Positions 61,563 through 64,000 of a DNA stretch of 64,000 bases are shown here, in pieces; the first letter of the stretch is position 1, and each line of letters starts with the position of its first letter. Made by a program: the position numbers and the translations under genes. The stretch is from Rhizomicrobium sp. GTDB taxonomy: Bacteria > Pseudomonadota > Alphaproteobacteria > Micropepsales > Micropepsaceae. Below the pieces are notes generated by a model. The model saw only the letters and a list, made by a program, of their open reading frames with translations. It made no database searches and was not told where the DNA came from. Location: the NCBI GenBank assembly GCA_037200985.1, contig JBBCGJ010000001.1:2022756-2086755 (forward strand), given 5' to 3'.

Positions 61563-62564
61563 ATGCGGAACAGCAACCGGCAATGGATCCTGCGCAGGCG
61601 GCCGGAAGGCGAGATCAAGCCGGGCGATCTCGAACTGGTCGAGCAGCCCATGCCCGTGCCCGGGCCGGGGCAGTTCCTGGTGCGCAACCTCTATCTCTCG
61701 CTCGATCCCACCAACCGCATCTGGATGAGCGACATGGAGCAGTACATGCCGCCGGTGCAGCTCGGCGACGTCATGCGTGGCGGCACGATCGGCGTGGTCG
61801 AGCAGTCGGACAACCCCGACTACGCGCCGGGCGACATCGTCAACACCTTTTCCGGCTGGCAGGAATATGTCGCGACGGGCGCGGCGCAGAAGCTCGCCAA
61901 GGGCGTTCCCCTGCCCGCTTATATGAGCGTGCTCGGCGGCACGGGCGCGACGGCCTATTTCGGTCTGCTCGATTTGGGCAAGCCGCAGTCGGGCGAGACG
62001 GTCGTCGTGTCGGCGGCCTGCGGCGCCGTCGGCTCGATCGTCGGGCAGATCGCAAAGCTGAAGGGCTGCCGCGTCGTCGGCATCGCGGGCTCGGACGAGA
62101 AGTGCCGCCATGCGGTGGAGAAACTCGGTTTCGATGCGTGCATCAACTACAAGACCGAGGATGTGCGCGCCGCGCTGAAGCGCGAATGCCCGAACGGGGT
62201 CGACATCGATTTCGAAAACGCCGGCGGCGACATCCTGGACGCGGTGATGGACAATCTGGCGATGAAGGCGCGCATCGTGCTGTGCGGGATGATCTCGCAA
62301 TACAATGCCGACACGCCGCCGCCGGGGCCGAGCCTGACCAATGTCCTGATGAAGCGGGCGCGGATCGAGGGCTTCATCATCCTCGACTATTTCTCGCGGT
62401 TCGGCGAGTTCGCGGCGGAGATGGGGCCGTGGCTGGCGCAGGGCAAGATCAAATACGACACCACCATCGTGCCCGGAATCGAGAACGCGGTCGGCGCGCT
62501 CGACATGCTGTTCACCGGCAAGAACACCGGCAAGCTTTTGATCCAGGTGTCGGAGGAGCCCTAG
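61563..62564 (+). CDS. NADP-dependent oxidoreductase, MDR/curcumin-reductase type
   Basis: A 333-residue zinc-free medium-chain reductase of the CurA/prostaglandin-reductase group. It has YLSLDPTNRIWM near residue 42, GGTGATAYFGLLDLG near 122, and the NADP motif VSAACGAVGSIVGQIAKLKG near 148. It probably reduces the double bond of an enone with NADPH. The ATG at 61563 has GAGGAAACGATC upstream. The rsmD gene begins directly at its stop codon. Confidence 0.92.
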   Translation: MRNSNRQWILRRRPEGEIKPGDLELVEQPMPVPGPGQFLVRNLYLSLDPTNRIWMSDMEQYMPPVQLGDVMRGGTIGVVEQSDNPDYAPGDIVNTFSGWQEYVATGAAQKLAKGVPLPAYMSVLGGTGATAYFGLLDLGKPQSGETVVVSAACGAVGSIVGQIAKLKGCRVVGIAGSDEKCRHAVEKLGFDACINYKTEDVRAALKRECPNGVDIDFENAGGDILDAVMDNLAMKARIVLCGMISQYNADTPPPGPSLTNVLMKRARIEGFIILDYFSRFGEFAAEMGPWLAQGKIKYDTTIVPGIENAVGALDMLFTGKNTGKLLIQVSEEP

Positions 62565-63128
62565 GTGCGCATCACCGGCGGGGAATATCGCGGCCGTCCG
62601 CTGGCCGAGCCGCCCGACAATCGCGTGCGGCCGACCTCCGACAAGGTGCGCCAGGCGATCTTCAATATCCTCGCGCATAACGGCTTCGGCTTCACGCTGG
62701 AGGGCGCCAAGGTCGTCGACCTGTTCGCCGGCACCGGCGCGCTCGGGCTGGAGGCGCTCAGCCGCGGCGCGGCCTTCGCGCTGTTCGTGGACGACAGCGC
62801 CGAGAGCCGGGCGCTGATCCGCACCAATGTCGAGGCGCTGAACCTGACCGGGGCGACCAAGATCTGGCGGCGCGACGCGACCGAACTCGGCCCGCTGGGC
62901 GCGGGCGCGGGCGGGCCGTTCGGCCTCGCCTTTCTGGACGCGCCTTATCGCAAGGGGCTGAGCGAGGCGGCGATGGCAAGCCTCGCCGAAGGCGGCTGGC
63001 TCGCGCCCGGCGCCGTCGTCGTCGCCGAGACGGCGGCGGACGAGGCGCTGGCCGCGCCCGCCGGATTTCGCGCGCTCGACACGCGCAGCTATGGCGAGAC
63101 CGCGCTTCATATCTTCGGCACCGGCTGA
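62565..63128 (+). CDS. rsmD: 16S rRNA (guanine966-N2)-methyltransferase
   Basis: A 187-residue SAM-dependent enzyme that methylates G966 of 16S rRNA. The N-terminal MRITGGEYRGRPLAEP and RPTSDKVRQAIFNIL, and the SAM site DLFAGTGALGLEALSRGA, are typical. The catalytic motif usually DPPY reads DAPY here (FLDAPYRKGL). The GTG start follows immediately after the MDR gene stop with no gap. Its end overlaps the convergent MFS gene by 22 nt. Confidence 0.93.
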   Translation: MRITGGEYRGRPLAEPPDNRVRPTSDKVRQAIFNILAHNGFGFTLEGAKVVDLFAGTGALGLEALSRGAAFALFVDDSAESRALIRTNVEALNLTGATKIWRRDATELGPLGAGAGGPFGLAFLDAPYRKGLSEAAMASLAEGGWLAPGAVVVAETAADEALAAPAGFRALDTRSYGETALHIFGTG

Positions 63129-64000
63129 GTCTGGAATTCCGACGGCTCGTGCACGTCGACGGTCTCGAAGGGATGTGCCGCGTAGTAGCGCCGAAGCAGC
63201 ACGAAGATGAAGGCGGCGCCGACGAAGGAGAGGGCGATGCCCCAGGCTATCGAATATCCGAGCCAGGTTATGGCCGCCGCGGCGGTCAATCCCGTCGTGA
63301 CGCCGACATCCCAGCCGCCCTCCGCCGCGATGTGGAAGCGCAGCACGCAGGGACTGCGCTTGGCCTGGTTGTAGACCGCGGTCATCATCGTCGGGACGTA
63401 GAGACAGGCGACCAGCGCGCCGAGCGCGTTCGCGATCACCGCCAGCGCCGGGCTGTGCAGCGTGCCGGCGCGCAGCGCGATCACCAGGACGAGCAGGCCG
63501 ATGGCGTACCAGACCGCGCGACTGCCCTTGCCGGCGTCGATCAGCCGTCCCAGCGCCAGCCCGCCGACCGCGCCGACCAGCGCCGCCACCGCCAGCGCGC
63601 CGCCATAGGCGAGATAGTTCTCGCCGAGCGCGACGAACAGCGCGATCTGCCAAGTGAGCAGATAGGCCGCCGCGATCCAGCCATCGCCCACGAACAGCAG
63701 GGCGCCGGAGAGCGCGGCGCGGAAGGCGCCGGGCGCGGTCCTGGCGACTTTCACATCCGGCATGAACAGGACCGGGATCGCAGACAGCGCCTGCACCGCA
63801 CCCGTCGCCCAGAACGCGACGCGCGGACCGAAGGCGACGAGCAGCCAGCCGAAGAACAGCGGCGTGACGACGCCGAGCGCGGCGGTGACGGCCTCGCGCA
63901 GGCCGAGCTGCTGGCCCCGGTGATCCTCGTCGCCCAGCGCCGCGAAATAGGCATGATAGCTCGGCCAGTAGACGGTGTCGGCGAGCGCCGAGGCGAGGAT
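63107..64000 (-). CDS. MFS transporter, partial
   Basis: The C-terminal 297 residues of a major-facilitator permease; the frame stays open to the right edge, so the N-terminus is outside. About eight hydrophobic helices are visible, for example LTWQIALFVALGENYLAYGG and LAVAALVGAVGGLALGRLID, the latter followed by the loop-like DAGKGSRAVW. The substrate cannot be predicted. Its stop lies inside the end of rsmD on the opposite strand. Confidence 0.85.
   Translation of the reverse strand: MLASALADTVYWPSYHAYFAALGDEDHRGQQLGLREAVTAALGVVTPLFFGWLLVAFGPRVAFWATGAVQALSAIPVLFMPDVKVARTAPGAFRAALSGALLFVGDGWIAAAYLLTWQIALFVALGENYLAYGGALAVAALVGAVGGLALGRLIDAGKGSRAVWYAIGLLVLVIALRAGTLHSPALAVIANALGALVACLYVPTMMTAVYNQAKRSPCVLRFHIAAEGGWDVGVTTGLTAAAAITWLGYSIAWGIALSFVGAAFIFVLLRRYYAAHPFETVDVHEPSEFQTQPVPKI

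Noticed and set aside
1..64000. CRISPR arrays, rRNA, insertion sequences
   Set aside because: No regularly spaced direct repeats, rRNA sequence or transposase-like protein was seen.

Overview
The window is high-GC, densely coded chromosomal DNA from an alphaproteobacterium. The evidence is the gene order murA, DUF2948, hisD, UPF0262, low-molecular-weight phosphatase, plus a MucR/Ros regulator, a short Caulobacter-type flagellin with a sigma-54 promoter, and CYP153. The family cannot be fixed by reading alone; a Rhizomicrobium/Micropepsaceae- or Caulobacter-like bacterium would fit. No transposase, integrase, rRNA or CRISPR array was seen. The only RNA gene is a tRNA-Thr(GGT).

Layout. (1) 1-4.2 kb: housekeeping genes on the minus strand (murA, DUF2948, hisD, UPF0262 and a phosphatase cut by the left edge), ending at tRNA-Thr. 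(2) 4.4-35.7 kb: a catabolic island of about 23 genes for activating and degrading a branched or polycyclic hydrophobic acid or alcohol. It holds a TonB-dependent receptor, two acyl-CoA ligases, two acyl-CoA dehydrogenases, and a (3R)-type beta-oxidation set like the peroxisomal one (two MaoC/hydratase-2 proteins, an MFE-2-like SDR, an SCP-x-like thiolase). It also holds a biotin-dependent acyl-CoA carboxylase of the methylcrotonyl/geranyl type, an HMG-CoA-synthase-fold/DUF35 fusion, alcohol and aldehyde dehydrogenases, an amidohydrolase, and a molybdopterin oxidoreductase with its own FprA-like reductase and 7Fe ferredoxin. The one regulator inside is IclR-type. Several of its promoters have readable sigma-70 boxes and carry similar TTC...GAA inverted repeats. 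(3) 36-37.8 kb: a zinc-less MucR and a lone flagellin with a sigma-54 promoter and FlbD/ftr-like palindromes. (4) 37.8-46.5 kb: a complete kdp potassium-uptake operon (a 27-aa membrane peptide, kdpF, A, B, C, then a DUF433/DUF5615 toxin-antitoxin-like pair, then kdpD, E). (5) 46.8-64 kb: hemE, a DUF2189 membrane protein, a CYP153 alkane-hydroxylase cluster (P450, 2Fe-2S ferredoxin, ferritin-like di-iron protein, TetR), class III alcohol dehydrogenase, divergent leucine dehydrogenase and phenylalanine hydroxylase, a Nudix protein, a metallo-beta-lactamase-fold hydrolase, DsbD/ScsB, an MDR oxidoreductase, rsmD and an MFS transporter cut by the right edge.

How the island may work (inference): the receptor takes up the substrate; alcohol and aldehyde dehydrogenases make the acid; a ligase makes the CoA ester; acyl-CoA dehydrogenase, hydratase 2, (3R)-hydroxyacyl-CoA dehydrogenase and thiolase shorten the chain; and the carboxylase removes the block posed by a beta-methyl branch, as in leucine or citronellol catabolism. 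No HMG-CoA lyase is present, so the HMGS-fold/DUF35 fusion next to the thiolase, which lacks the catalytic cysteine, is the most interesting candidate for an unusual C-C cleavage step. The true substrate (isoprenoid, sterol side chain or other) cannot be decided from sequence alone.

Several intergenic regions contain nested palindromic repeats, at about 37.8, 49.4, 51.2, 53.7 and 55.6 kb.
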